Source: Mycobacterium vicinigordonae (GTDB lineage Bacteria > Actinomycetota > Actinomycetes > Mycobacteriales > Mycobacteriaceae). From it: a stretch of 64,000 nucleotides of DNA. The translations under genes were made by a program, and so were the position numbers. The stretch is from NCBI RefSeq assembly GCF_013466425.1, contig NZ_CP059165.1:5704001-5768000 (forward strand). The letters are read 5' to 3'. Below, piece after piece: positions 54,600 to 63,742 of this stretch. Within the stretch, counting starts at the first letter, position 1. Every line of letters starts with the position of its first letter. The notes below the pieces were generated by a model. It made no database searches, was not told the DNA's origin, and worked only from the letters and a program-made list of their open reading frames with translations.

Positions 54600-55736
54600 A
54601 TGGAACTAGATTTCGACGAAGAAACATTGGCCTTCGCGACCGAGGTACGCGACTTCCTCGCGGCCAATCGGGATTCGGTTCCGACGAAGTCTTACGACAA
54701 TGCCGAAGGCTTTGCCCAGCATCGCATTTGGGACAAGGTGCTGTTCGACGCGGGCCTGTCGGTGATCACCTGGCCAAAAAAGTACGGCGGACGGGAGTCG
54801 CCGCTGCTGCATTGGGTGGTCTACGAGGAGGAGTACTTCCGCGCCGGCGCCCCCGGGCGGGCCAGCGCCAACGGCACCTCGATGCTGGCACCCACCCTCT
54901 TCTCGCACGGCACCGCCGAACAGCTGGACCGCATTTTGCCGAAAATGGCTAGTGGGGAACAGATCTGGGCCCAGGCCTGGTCGGAGCCGGAATCCGGCAG
55001 CGACCTGGCATCGCTGCGGTCCACCGCGACCAAGACCGACGGCGGCTGGCTGCTCAACGGTCAGAAGATCTGGAGTTCACGGGCACCGTTCGCCGACATG
55101 GGATTCGGCCTCTTCCGCTCGGACCCCGGTTCGCAGCGCCACAACGGGCTCACGTATTTCATGTTCGATCTGAAGGCCAAGGGCATCACGGTGCGCCCGA
55201 TTGTCCAACTCGGTGGGGACACCGGCTTCGGCGAGATCTTCCTCGACGATGTCTTCGTTGCGGACGAGGACGTCATCGGCACGCCCAACGACGGCTGGCG
55301 GGCGGCGATGAGCACGTCGAGCAATGAGCGGGGCATGTCGTTGCGCAGCCCGGCCCGCTTCGTGGCCGCGGCCGAGCGGCTAGTGCAGCTGTGGCGCGAA
55401 AATGGCTCGCCCCCCGAGTTCGCCGACCGGGTGGCCGACGGCTGGATCAAGGCGCAGGCCTACCGACTGCAGACATTCGGAACGGTGACAAGGCTGGCCG
55501 GCGGCGGCGAGCTGGGCCCGGAATCCTCGGTCACCAAGGTGTTCTGGTCAGACCTCGACGTCGAGTTGCATCAGACCGCGCTCGACATTCGCGCGGCCGA
55601 CGGCGAATTGGCCGGCTCGTGGACCGAGGGCCTGCTGTTTGCATTGGGCGGGCCGATCTACGCGGGCACCAACGAGATTCAGCGCAACATCATTTCCGAA
55701 CGGCTACTCGGACTGCCCCGAGAGAAGAAGGGGTAG
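54600..55736 (+). CDS. fadE31: Acyl-CoA dehydrogenase FadE31
   Basis: FadE31 (Rv3562) is a subunit of the acyl-CoA dehydrogenases that act on ring C/D products. It has 378 residues with SYDNAEGFAQHRIWDKVLFD, AWSEPESGSDLASLRSTATK, LLNGQKIWSSRAPFADMGFG and the complete closing motif YAGTNEIQRNIISERLLGLP. It lies 85 bp after fadD3 in the same operon. It probably pairs with FadE32 or FadE33. Confidence 0.93.
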   Translation: MELDFDEETLAFATEVRDFLAANRDSVPTKSYDNAEGFAQHRIWDKVLFDAGLSVITWPKKYGGRESPLLHWVVYEEEYFRAGAPGRASANGTSMLAPTLFSHGTAEQLDRILPKMASGEQIWAQAWSEPESGSDLASLRSTATKTDGGWLLNGQKIWSSRAPFADMGFGLFRSDPGSQRHNGLTYFMFDLKAKGITVRPIVQLGGDTGFGEIFLDDVFVADEDVIGTPNDGWRAAMSTSSNERGMSLRSPARFVAAAERLVQLWRENGSPPEFADRVADGWIKAQAYRLQTFGTVTRLAGGGELGPESSVTKVFWSDLDVELHQTALDIRAADGELAGSWTEGLLFALGGPIYAGTNEIQRNIISERLLGLPREKKG

Positions 55737-55743
55737 AAGCGAT

Positions 55744-56679
55744 ATGGACTTCACACTTGACGAACAGCAGCGCGATTTCGCTGCCAGCATCGACGCCGCG
55801 TTGGGGGCAGCGGATCTGCCGGGTGCGGTACGGGCCTGGTCGGCCGGCGATGCCGCTCCCGGCCTCAAGGTTTGGCACCAACTGGCCAACCTCGGCGTCA
55901 CCGCGCTGCTGGTTCCGGAGAAGTTCGACGGCATCGATGCCGCACCGGTGGACCTGGCCGTCGCCATGGAGCGGCTAGGACATTGGTGCGTGCCGGGACC
56001 GGTGACCGAATCCATTGCGGTGGCACCCGTTCTGCTCGCCGAAGACGCGCGCAGTGGCGGTCTGGCATCCGGAGACCTGATCGCCACCGTCGCGCTGCCG
56101 CCGGATGTTCCGCGCGCGGTCGACGCCGACACCGCGGGGCTGGTACTGCTCGCGGGCCCCGACGGAGTGCGGGAGGCTGAGTTGGGTGACCGCCACGAGT
56201 CAGTGGACCCCAGCCGTAGCCTCTACGACGTGACCGCGACCGGCGACGCCTGGCAGGCCGACATCCCCCGCGCCTACGAGTTCGGCGTGCTGGCCACCGC
56301 GGCCCAGCTGGTGGGCGCGGCCGAGGCGCTGCTGGCCGGCAGTGTCGAATACGCCAAACAGCGATCCCAGTTCGGCCGGTTGATCGGTTCCTACCAGGCG
56401 ATCAAGCACAAGTTGGCGGATGTGCACATCGCGATCGAATTGGCCCGGCCGCTGGTGTACGGCGCGGCGGTGACAATGCAGCCGCGCGACATCAGCGCGG
56501 CTAAAGTGGCCGCCGGAGAGGCCGGACTGCTGGCCGCCCGCTCTGCGTTGCAGACCCACGGGGCGATCGGCTTTACGCAGGAACACGACCTTTCGCTGCT
56601 ACTACTTCGGGTGCAGGCACTGCGCTCGGCGTGGGGTACACCGGAAGCACACCGACGCCGAGTTCTGGAGGCGCTATGA
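55744..56679 (+). CDS. fadE32: Acyl-CoA dehydrogenase subunit FadE32
   Basis: FadE32 (Rv3563) is a shorter, 311-residue acyl-CoA dehydrogenase chain starting MDFTLDEQQRDFAASIDAAL, with LLVPEKFDGIDAAPVDLAVA, EYAKQRSQFGRLIGSYQAIK and LQTHGAIGFTQEHDLSLLLL. Such chains make heteromeric enzymes in steroid degraders. It starts 7 nt after fadE31 and overlaps fadE33 by 4 bp. An in-frame extension inside fadE31 is not used. Confidence 0.92.
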   Translation: MDFTLDEQQRDFAASIDAALGAADLPGAVRAWSAGDAAPGLKVWHQLANLGVTALLVPEKFDGIDAAPVDLAVAMERLGHWCVPGPVTESIAVAPVLLAEDARSGGLASGDLIATVALPPDVPRAVDADTAGLVLLAGPDGVREAELGDRHESVDPSRSLYDVTATGDAWQADIPRAYEFGVLATAAQLVGAAEALLAGSVEYAKQRSQFGRLIGSYQAIKHKLADVHIAIELARPLVYGAAVTMQPRDISAAKVAAGEAGLLAARSALQTHGAIGFTQEHDLSLLLLRVQALRSAWGTPEAHRRRVLEAL

Positions 56680-57632
56680 CGTCCAATGACGAACGGGACA
56701 TGCTGCGGGAAACCGTGGCGGCACTGGTGTCCAAGCATGCCGGCCCGGCCGCGGTACGCGCGGCGATCGAGTCCGAGCGCGGTTACGACGAGTCACTCTG
56801 GCAGCTGTTGTGCGAGCAGGTCGGTGCCGCGGCCCTGGTGGTACCCGAGGCATTGGGCGGCGCGGGGGGAGAGCTCGCCGATGCCGCCGCGGTTCTGCGG
56901 GAGCTGGGTCGCGCGTTGGTGCCATCCCCACTGCTGGGTACGACCCTGGCCGAGCTCGCCCTATTGGCTGCGCCGTCACCCGACGAGGAGACGCTCGGCG
57001 CGCTCGCCGAAGGCCGCTCGATCGGCGCGCTGGTGCTCGACCCCGACTTTGTGGTCAACGGCGACATCGCCGACGTCGTCGTTGCCAGCAGCGATGGCCA
57101 GTTGAGCAGGTGGACAAGCTTCAGCGTCGAGCCCGTCACCGCGATGGACTTGACCCGCCGACTGGCCAGGGTGGCACCCAAGGAGACCACTGAGCTGGGC
57201 GCGGACCCTGGCCTCGCCGACACCGCGGCGATCCTATTGGCCGCCGAACAGATCGGCGCCGCTGAGCGCTGCCTGGAGCTGACCGTCGAATATGCCAAGA
57301 GCCGAGTGCAATTCGGCCGACCAATCGGTAGCTTTCAGGCGCTCAAGCATCGGATGGCCGACTTGTACGTCAGCGTCTCGGCGGCCAAGGCCGTCGTCGA
57401 CGGTGCGTGCAGTGAGCCCACCGCGGTCAACGCCGCCACCGCACGGCTGGCTGCCACCGAGGCACTGAATACCGTCGCGGCCGAGGGGATCCAGCTGCAC
57501 GGTGGCATCGCGATCACTTGGGAACACGACATGCACCTGTACTTCAAACGCGCGCACGGCAGTGCGCAGTTGCTCGGCTCGACCCGAGACGTGCTGCGCC
57601 GCATGGAATCAGAGGTCCTGTCGGCATCATGA
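56676..57632 (+). CDS. fadE33: Acyl-CoA dehydrogenase subunit FadE33
   Basis: FadE33 (Rv3564), 318 residues, is another shorter acyl-CoA dehydrogenase chain: LLCEQVGAAALVVPEALGGA, EYAKSRVQFGRPIGSFQALK and GIQLHGGIAITWEHDMHLYF. Its partner is probably FadE31 or a neighbour chain. It starts in the fadE32 stop (ATGA) and overlaps aspB the same way, so fadD3 to aspB is one tightly packed operon. Confidence 0.92.
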   Translation: MTSNDERDMLRETVAALVSKHAGPAAVRAAIESERGYDESLWQLLCEQVGAAALVVPEALGGAGGELADAAAVLRELGRALVPSPLLGTTLAELALLAAPSPDEETLGALAEGRSIGALVLDPDFVVNGDIADVVVASSDGQLSRWTSFSVEPVTAMDLTRRLARVAPKETTELGADPGLADTAAILLAAEQIGAAERCLELTVEYAKSRVQFGRPIGSFQALKHRMADLYVSVSAAKAVVDGACSEPTAVNAATARLAATEALNTVAAEGIQLHGGIAITWEHDMHLYFKRAHGSAQLLGSTRDVLRRMESEVLSAS

Positions 57633-58795
57633 CCAACCACGTCGCGCTGCGTGCGGGCATCCCTCCGTTCTACGTGATGGACGTCTGGCTGGCCGCCGCG
57701 GAGCGACAGCGCACCCATGGTGATCTGGTCAACCTCTCGGCGGGTCAGCCCAGCGTCGGCGCCCCCGAACCGGTGCGGGCCGCCGCCGCGTCCGCCCTGC
57801 ATCTCAACCAGTTGGGCTACACCGTTGCGCTCGGCATCCCCGAGTTGCGCGCCGCGATCGCGGCAGACTACCAACGGCAGTACGGGATTTCCATCGAATC
57901 CGACGCGGTGGTGGTTACCACCGGGTCGTCGGGCGGGTTTCTGTTGGCGTTCTTGGCCTGTTTCGACGTGGGTGACCGGGTGGCGATGGCCAGTCCCGGC
58001 TACCCGTGTTACCGAAACATTCTGTCCGCGTTGGGTTGTGAGGTGGTGGAGATTCCGTGCGGGCCAGCCACTCGGTTCCAGCCCACCGCCGAGATGCTCG
58101 CCGAACTCGATCCGCCGATCAAAGGCGTTATCGTCGCGAGCCCGGCCAACCCCACCGGCACCGTGATTGGGCCGCAGGAACTGGCGGCAATCGCCGTGTG
58201 GTGTGACGACAACGACGTGCGGCTGATAAGCGATGAGGTCTACCACGGGCTGGTTTACCGGGGTGCGCCGCAAACCAGTTGCGCGTGGACGACATCACGA
58301 AATGCGGTGTTGGTCAACAGTTTCTCCAAGTATTACGCGATGACCGGATGGCGGCTGGGCTGGCTGGTGGTACCCGAGGAGCTGCGCCGCGCGGTGGACT
58401 GCCTGACCGGCAACTTCACCATCTGCCCGCCGGTGTTGTCACAAATCGCAGGCGTGTCAGCGTTCACACCCGAGGCGATCGCCGAGGCAGAGGCGAACCT
58501 CAAGAACTATGCCGTCAACCGGACGATGCTGCTGGACGGCCTGCGCCGCATCGGTATCGAGCGGCTGGCTCCGACCGACGGGGCGTTCTATGTCTACGCC
58601 GACGTCTCCGACTTCACCGGCGACTCGTTGGAGTTCTGCTCGAAGCTGCTAGCCGACACCGGAGTTGCGATCGCACCCGGCATCGACTTCGACCCGACCC
58701 GCGGAAATTCGTACGTCCGGCTGTCGTTCGCCGGGCCGAGCGGCGACATCGAGAAGGCGCTAGCCCGAATCGGTCCCTGGCTGCCCAACCGGTAG
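57629..58795 (+). CDS. aspB: Class I PLP-dependent aminotransferase AspB
   Basis: A 388-residue class I/II aminotransferase matching Rv3565. PLP features are TTGSSGGFLLAFLACFDVGD, ASPANPTGTVIGPQELAAIA, ISDEVYHGLVYRG and the Schiff-base lysine in NSFSKYYAMTGWRLGWLVVP. Its substrate is not established; its place at the end of the KstR2 operon may be historical. Its 3' end overlaps the convergent nat gene by 36 bp. Confidence 0.92.
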   Translation: MTNHVALRAGIPPFYVMDVWLAAAERQRTHGDLVNLSAGQPSVGAPEPVRAAAASALHLNQLGYTVALGIPELRAAIAADYQRQYGISIESDAVVVTTGSSGGFLLAFLACFDVGDRVAMASPGYPCYRNILSALGCEVVEIPCGPATRFQPTAEMLAELDPPIKGVIVASPANPTGTVIGPQELAAIAVWCDDNDVRLISDEVYHGLVYRGAPQTSCAWTTSRNAVLVNSFSKYYAMTGWRLGWLVVPEELRRAVDCLTGNFTICPPVLSQIAGVSAFTPEAIAEAEANLKNYAVNRTMLLDGLRRIGIERLAPTDGAFYVYADVSDFTGDSLEFCSKLLADTGVAIAPGIDFDPTRGNSYVRLSFAGPSGDIEKALARIGPWLPNR

Positions 58796-59602
58796 CGTCT
58801 CGATACGCGCTTGCAGCGCGGCGCGATCGAAATCCGCCAGATTGATCCCGAACAGCTCGCCGAGTGCGTCAGCGACCTCGGCAGCGCTGTTCAGCACAGT
58901 CTTCTCGCTGCGGCCCGCGCGATGGATGACCAGGTTGCGGCCGGCCAAATTCATCCGGGCGTCCTCGCTCACCCGCGCCACCATCAGATCCGTGACGAAA
59001 TGCGACGACGGATGAGTCGAGACCCACCAACTGCCCACTACAAGGTCGATCTGGGGCCGGGTTTGCGTGGTGAACACGTAAAGCGACTGCCATTCGTCGC
59101 GGACCTTCGCCTGCAGCAACATCCCGTCGCCGCGGTCCTCGAGTCGGTACGGCTCATGTGTCGTCTCCTGCTCGCCACCGGTCAGCAGCCGCAGCGGAGA
59201 TGTCGGCGTCTGCCCGCCGAAGCCGACGTCGACCAGATATGGGCCCGCGCAGCCAGGGAACGTCACCGCGAGCACGGTATGCGACATCGCCGGCGTGGGA
59301 GCGTCGGACGGGCGCATCCACACCACCCGGCCGGCGAGCCGGCGGACCCGGTAGCCCAGTTCGGTCAGCACGTAACCCATCAGGCCGTTCTGTTCATAGC
59401 AGTACCCGCCGCGACGGCGTCGAACCAGCTTGTCGGTCAATGCGTCTCGGGTCAGATCATCGACCGGTACGCCGGTGAACGGGTCGAGGTTCTCGAAAGG
59501 AACCGCGTTGATGTGCGCGGTTATCAGTTCCTGCAGGGCGTCCAGACCCGGTGCAGTATCACCTCCGTAGCCAACCCTGGCGAAGTAAGCAGTCAAGTCC
59601 AT
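58760..59602 (-). CDS. nat: Arylamine N-acetyltransferase Nat
   Basis: Nat transfers acetyl or propionyl groups from CoA to arylamines such as isoniazid, and is tied to cholesterol use in M. tuberculosis, where it is Rv3566c. The 280-residue protein has the catalytic triad C68 (GGYCYEQNG), H108 (AMSHTVLAV) and D125 (YLVDVGFGG). No KstR box is seen upstream; in M. tuberculosis nat ends the hsaACDB operon, but here hsaB is not next to it. Confidence 0.94.
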   Translation of the reverse strand: MDLTAYFARVGYGGDTAPGLDALQELITAHINAVPFENLDPFTGVPVDDLTRDALTDKLVRRRRGGYCYEQNGLMGYVLTELGYRVRRLAGRVVWMRPSDAPTPAMSHTVLAVTFPGCAGPYLVDVGFGGQTPTSPLRLLTGGEQETTHEPYRLEDRGDGMLLQAKVRDEWQSLYVFTTQTRPQIDLVVGSWWVSTHPSSHFVTDLMVARVSEDARMNLAGRNLVIHRAGRSEKTVLNSAAEVADALGELFGINLADFDRAALQARIETLPVGQPGTDSG

Positions 59603-59712
59603 GTCCACGAACCTAGCCCTAGGACGTCGGAGGCGGTGTTTTATATCTGTCGAATATGGGGACCCGTCAGAGACGGTAGCTTTGCACACCGATCTAGCAA
59701 CGGGAGTTCGTG

Positions 59713-60144
59713 ATGAGTACCAGCAACATCGTATGGATTGTCATTGCCGCACTGGTGGTCGTCGCGCTGATCGTGGTCGTGGTCGCGGTGTCGGCGCGGG
59801 CCAAGCGCCGCCGCCGAGTGCAGCAGGCCGAAGAGATCCGCGAGCAGGCCAAGCTGGAATCCACCCGCGTTCAGCGCCGTGAAGCGCTCGCCGAGGAGAC
59901 CGCCGCGAAGGCCCGTGCCGCACAGGCCGAAGCGGAGGCCAAAGCCGCTGAGGCGGCCCGGCTGCAAGACCGCGCCGCAGCTCACCAGAACGAAGCAGCG
60001 GCGTCCCGCGAACAACTCGACGAGCAGTGGAAGCGCGCGGACCACCTAGATCCGACACAGACGAGCACCGAAGACTCAGTCGAGACCCACCAAGACTCGG
60101 GCGAGCCCCGCGACGCTAAGCACCGCCGCCAAGCGCACACCTGA
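59713..60144 (+). CDS. Small membrane protein with charged coiled-coil tail
   Basis: A 143-residue protein with one N-terminal helix (IVWIVIAALVVVALIVVVVAV), then a basic RAKRRRR border and a long Ala/Glu/Arg helical stretch likely to form a coiled coil (about residues 34-105), and an acidic Thr/Ser-rich end. Function unknown; similar proteins are common in mycobacteria. A GTG 3 nt upstream is an alternative start. It is divergent from nat and ends before a strong hairpin. Confidence 0.7.
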   Translation: MSTSNIVWIVIAALVVVALIVVVVAVSARAKRRRRVQQAEEIREQAKLESTRVQRREALAEETAAKARAAQAEAEAKAAEAARLQDRAAAHQNEAAASREQLDEQWKRADHLDPTQTSTEDSVETHQDSGEPRDAKHRRQAHT

Positions 60145-60158
60145 TCCGGCCCAGTCCA

Positions 60159-60206
60159 GTAACGCTGCTGCGAATCCCTCCACTCACCTTTTCGCAGCAG
60201 CGTTAC
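60159..60206. terminator. Strong bidirectional hairpin terminator
   Basis: GTAACGCTGCTGCGAA and TTCGCAGCAGCGTTAC form a perfect 16-bp stem around a 16-nt loop. It lies between the convergent small membrane-protein gene and the CHAD gene. No T tract follows. Confidence 0.8.
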
Positions 60207-60240
60207 CTGTTGTCTGGAGGCTCGCGGCGCTGCGCCGAAC

Positions 60241-61065
60241 TCAGAGCCGACGCACCGCCGTACGGCTGCGCAACGCGATCTGCTGTTCGCGCGCATGCAG
60301 CAGGCCGTAGGTAAAACCGTTCTCGCCCTGGGTCGTTCCCGCAGTCACCGCCATCCGCCGCAATACGTCGCAGGCCACAACCGCATCCTGATGATCACCC
60401 AGCAAGGTTTGAATACCCTTGTACTTCTTGATGATTCGCCGAGATCCCGAATGGACTGGCTTGCACAGTTCGCCCGCATAGCGGGCGCGCTTTGCGGCCT
60501 TGCGTGCACGATGCAGCATCTCGTCCGAGCCGTCGTATAAGGCGACCGTCAACCGGCGATCCGCCTTGCGACCCGCGCGCTCAACTCGCTTGCGTAGTCG
60601 CTTGCCCGTGATTGCGTGCACGACGCGCGGTGTGGTGCGCAAGTCGAGCAGCGCCGTCATCAGGTTCAGGTAGCGTTCGGAGTCCATCTCCTCGCTCACC
60701 CGGGCGCGCGCCGGCAACTCGATTGCTTTCAGGTCATTGCGAATTCGCGATTTGACCGGACCCAGAACGAGCACGTCGGGGAGTTCCTCGACCGCTTGGT
60801 CGAAACGACGCAGTTGCACCTGGCAGTCGCGCACCTCACCGAGCAGTCCGGCGAACCACTTGAGGTCGAGGTCCAAGCCGCCGATCGCCGAACTGTCCAG
60901 GTCGGGACGAAACACCCGCAGCGTGCTGCGAAGTCGGCGGATCGCCACCCGCGTGTCGTGAATCGGGTCCGCCCCGCCGCGCAGGCCGACCTCACCGGCC
61001 ACGATCCGATCAATCTGGGTGTTGAGGTATCCGACGAGTGCATTGGTAGCGGCCCTTCCCGGCAT
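60241..61065 (-). CDS. CHAD-domain protein
   Basis: A 274-residue CHAD (conserved histidine alpha-helical) domain protein. The repeated basic and histidine patterns are IHDTRVAIRRLRSTLRVFRP, DCQVQLRRFDQAV and RARKAAKRARYAGELCKPVH, ending LLGDHQDAVVACDVLRRM. CHAD domains bind polyphosphate and associated granules. It lies about 45 nt downstream of the mce-associated gene and may be the last gene of the mce operon. A TTG 33 nt upstream is a possible start. Confidence 0.82.
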   Translation of the reverse strand: MPGRAATNALVGYLNTQIDRIVAGEVGLRGGADPIHDTRVAIRRLRSTLRVFRPDLDSSAIGGLDLDLKWFAGLLGEVRDCQVQLRRFDQAVEELPDVLVLGPVKSRIRNDLKAIELPARARVSEEMDSERYLNLMTALLDLRTTPRVVHAITGKRLRKRVERAGRKADRRLTVALYDGSDEMLHRARKAAKRARYAGELCKPVHSGSRRIIKKYKGIQTLLGDHQDAVVACDVLRRMAVTAGTTQGENGFTYGLLHAREQQIALRSRTAVRRL

Positions 61066-61110
61066 AGTGCAGCGTATTTCCGCGTCGCGCAGCGTCAAAC
61101 CTCGAAGCGT

Positions 61111-61773
61111 TCACCGGCCGCCGTTGGCCGGCGCCATCGGAACCAGCTGGTCCGGGATTGGGTGGCTCCCAGTCTTGGGCCCGATGTCGCAGACCTGCCA
61201 CTTGTCACCGACCTTGCTGACGGTGATCTGCAGCAGGATTACTGACACCCGCGGCTTCGGGTTCTGCAGGTTGCGCGTGGTCTGCGCAGCCGATACCACC
61301 ACCTGGTACACCTGTCCGGGTTGGGCCTCCGCGTCAGTGGCCAGCACCTCGCCCGACGATGTGACCTGCGCCTGCAGCATGATGCCCTTCAGCAATTCGG
61401 TCGCGTTGACGTACTTGTCCTTCAGCGCCTGCGAAACATCGTCCTCGACGTTGCGGAAGAACGCGTCGGGATCCTCGAAGGTGTAGGTCAGCGACTTCAG
61501 GGCGTAATCAGTGGCCAGCTTGGCCGCCGCAGCACGATCGGCCGATACGCCACGCAGCGCGGCCAACTCGTCACACGCGTCGCGGTACTTGCCGAATCCG
61601 AACCAACCGGCCGCCAACACCGCGGCTGCGATAACACACAGCAGCCAACGGTCCGCGACACCGGTACACAACCGGCGCAACCGATTCGACCCGGCGTGGG
61701 CCGTCACCTCCGACCGGTCCAGCTGCGGCTGCGGGTCCTCGTCGACCCTGTCCGCGATCACGATGCCACTCAT
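61111..61773 (-). CDS. Mce-associated membrane protein (Mam type)
   Basis: A 220-residue protein: a cytosolic head, one helix (WLLCVIAAAVLAAGWFGFGKY), and an outer domain of the mce-associated type (LATDYALKSLTYTFEDPDAF, then LQAQVTSSGEVLATDAEAQP and QVYQVVVSAAQTTRN). Mam proteins stabilise the Mce lipid importer at the membrane. It overlaps mceF by 4 bp. Confidence 0.85.
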   Translation of the reverse strand: MSGIVIADRVDEDPQPQLDRSEVTAHAGSNRLRRLCTGVADRWLLCVIAAAVLAAGWFGFGKYRDACDELAALRGVSADRAAAAKLATDYALKSLTYTFEDPDAFFRNVEDDVSQALKDKYVNATELLKGIMLQAQVTSSGEVLATDAEAQPGQVYQVVVSAAQTTRNLQNPKPRVSVILLQITVSKVGDKWQVCDIGPKTGSHPIPDQLVPMAPANGGR

Positions 61774-62735
61774 TGGTGTCCTTCCGGTACCGTCACCTGC
61801 ACGCGAACTGCGCCTGCATCACTGAAAGTTGACTCCCACAGATCGACGAAGTGCCCCGCGTCGACCTTTAATCCACGCAGCGGCGCGGTCGCCGGCTCCA
61901 ACGCTGCAGCGAACGTGGACAGTGGACCCGACAGCATCTCGAGGTACTGCCGCAGATTGGCCACCAAGGTGGGAACCGGTGCGCCGGGTGCGAGAACACC
62001 GTCACCGGTGTGGGCATACTCATCGACTTCGCGAGTCAGCCTGGCCAGAGCCATGATCGAGTCGGGTAATCGCTGTCCGCTCGCGGTGAGGACACCACCG
62101 ACATTCTGCGCCCTCAGGTTGGCGGTCAACGTCGCGAGGTTGCCGAACAACGTTGCCAGGGCCTGCTTGTTGTCACGTTCCATGCTGGCGGCCAGACCCG
62201 CGGTTGCGGCCAGCGAATCCAGGGTGGCGTCGTTGTCCGCAAATGCCGCCGAAACCGAGCCGACGATGTTGTTCACGTACAACGGGTTGAGCACGGCGAG
62301 CACCGCGTTGGCCTTGTTGAGCAGGTCGCTGACCGTGACGGCAGACGCGACCCGCTCCGCGGGGATCACCGTACCACTGCCGAAATACGGCGGCGCAACG
62401 TGTTTCGGCTTGAAGTCGATGTACTGCTCGCCGACCAGCGACAGGTTCTGGATACTGATCGCGCTGTCGACTGGAACCGGGTATGCCCGATCGAGTTCGA
62501 CGGAGACTTTCAAACCGGTTGCTGTGGTGTTGATTCCGGAGACCCTTCCGATCCGGATGCCTCGCATGGTCACCTGCGAGGTGGGCATCAGCCCGCCCGA
62601 ATTGTCCAGTAGCAGCGTCAGCCGGGTGGCCTGCGCGGTTGGCTCGACTTTGAGTACACCGAAGGTGAGGTAACCCGCGCCGAGCAACGTCACCGCAACC
62701 AGAATCACACTGGTGATCGTGGCATTGAACTTCAT
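61770..62735 (-). CDS. MceF-type subunit of an mce lipid-import operon
   Basis: Mce proteins bridge the cell envelope to carry lipids to the YrbE permeases. This chain has 321 residues: an N-terminal helix (TSVILVAVTLLGAGYLTFGV), a clear MCE/MlaD domain (LLLDNSGGLMPTSQVTMRGI, then RIGRVSGINTTATGLKVSVE and VGEQYIDFKP), and a helical tail. It is far shorter than the Mce1F-Mce4F proteins I know (over 500), so this is not the standard mce4 cholesterol operon. ATGA overlap with the gene before it. Confidence 0.85.
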   Translation of the reverse strand: MKFNATITSVILVAVTLLGAGYLTFGVLKVEPTAQATRLTLLLDNSGGLMPTSQVTMRGIRIGRVSGINTTATGLKVSVELDRAYPVPVDSAISIQNLSLVGEQYIDFKPKHVAPPYFGSGTVIPAERVASAVTVSDLLNKANAVLAVLNPLYVNNIVGSVSAAFADNDATLDSLAATAGLAASMERDNKQALATLFGNLATLTANLRAQNVGGVLTASGQRLPDSIMALARLTREVDEYAHTGDGVLAPGAPVPTLVANLRQYLEMLSGPLSTFAAALEPATAPLRGLKVDAGHFVDLWESTFSDAGAVRVQVTVPEGHQ

Positions 62736-63742
62736 GGCAGCATCCCCATCGTTCGCAACACCGAAATTGACTCCTCGGCACGCTCCCCGGGGCTGACAGA
62801 CACACTCAGCCGTGGACCACCGTTGCTGTAGAACGGGATCAGCTTGTCGCGCATCAGGGCGATGATCCTTTCGGACAGCGCCGGCAGGGTAGTGTCCGAC
62901 GACGCGATTGTGTGCACCGTGGGCGTGATGTAGGACAGCATCTGCAGGAAGTCCGCGGTGTTGGGAACCAGCAACTGCCCTCCGTAGCGGCCCAGATCTT
63001 GCGCGCACACCAGCAACGCGATGATGTTGGGCAGCACCGCGGCCATGCCCTGCAACCGGGCCGGCCCGTCGCTGATCAGCCGGTCGAACGCTCCGGTGTT
63101 GGCTAACAGGTCGTTGCTGACGCCTTCGGTGCTGGCCAGGATTTGGTCGATGGTGTCCTGGTTAGCGGCGAGGTCTCGCATCGTCGCGGCCAGCTTCTGC
63201 CGCATCCGATCCAGCTCAGCGGGGTCCTTGGAGAACGCTTTGTTGAAGTTGACGACGGACTCTTCCAGCGTGTTGAGCGCACCACCGGACACCAGTGTGG
63301 ACACCGACCGCAGGATGTCCTCCACGTTGTCGGCCGGAACGGTGTTGCGCAGCGGGATGGTGTCACCGTCACGCAGTGACGCCGGCAGCGGGTTATCCGC
63401 CGGCAGCAACGCGATGTAAATGTCGCCCAGCACCGTCGCCTGGCGCAACTCCGCTCGGGTGTTCTGCGGCAACTTGACGCTCCTGTCCACCTCCACGTAG
63501 GCGACCGCCGTCGCGCCGGCCAACTGCACCCGGTCCAGTACGCCCACCTGGACACCGCCGAGGTCGACCTTCGCCCTGGCCGGTAGGTTCAGCACACTCG
63601 AGAACTCAATTTTGATGGTGTACTTGGCGATTGGCGCGTAGGAACCCGGTACCGGTAGCCGAGTAGGGTCGAGTCCGCACCCGGTCAGGAAGCCGATCAA
63701 CAAGAAGGCCAGCAGCACAGCGAGTCTCACGCGCCGGTTCAT
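62732..63742 (-). CDS. MceE-type lipoprotein subunit of the same mce operon
   Basis: A 336-residue Mce lipoprotein. The signal peptide ends in a lipobox, LTGC with C22, and the MCE domain follows (YTIKIEFSSVLNLPARAKVD, then GVQVGVLDRVQLAGATAVAY and TVLGDIYIALLPADNPLP). It fits the fifth-gene position, as in the LprK/LprN proteins, but the sequence is not like Mce4E as I recall it. It overlaps both neighbours by 4 bp. Confidence 0.86.
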   Translation of the reverse strand: MNRRVRLAVLLAFLLIGFLTGCGLDPTRLPVPGSYAPIAKYTIKIEFSSVLNLPARAKVDLGGVQVGVLDRVQLAGATAVAYVEVDRSVKLPQNTRAELRQATVLGDIYIALLPADNPLPASLRDGDTIPLRNTVPADNVEDILRSVSTLVSGGALNTLEESVVNFNKAFSKDPAELDRMRQKLAATMRDLAANQDTIDQILASTEGVSNDLLANTGAFDRLISDGPARLQGMAAVLPNIIALLVCAQDLGRYGGQLLVPNTADFLQMLSYITPTVHTIASSDTTLPALSERIIALMRDKLIPFYSNGGPRLSVSVSPGERAEESISVLRTMGMLP

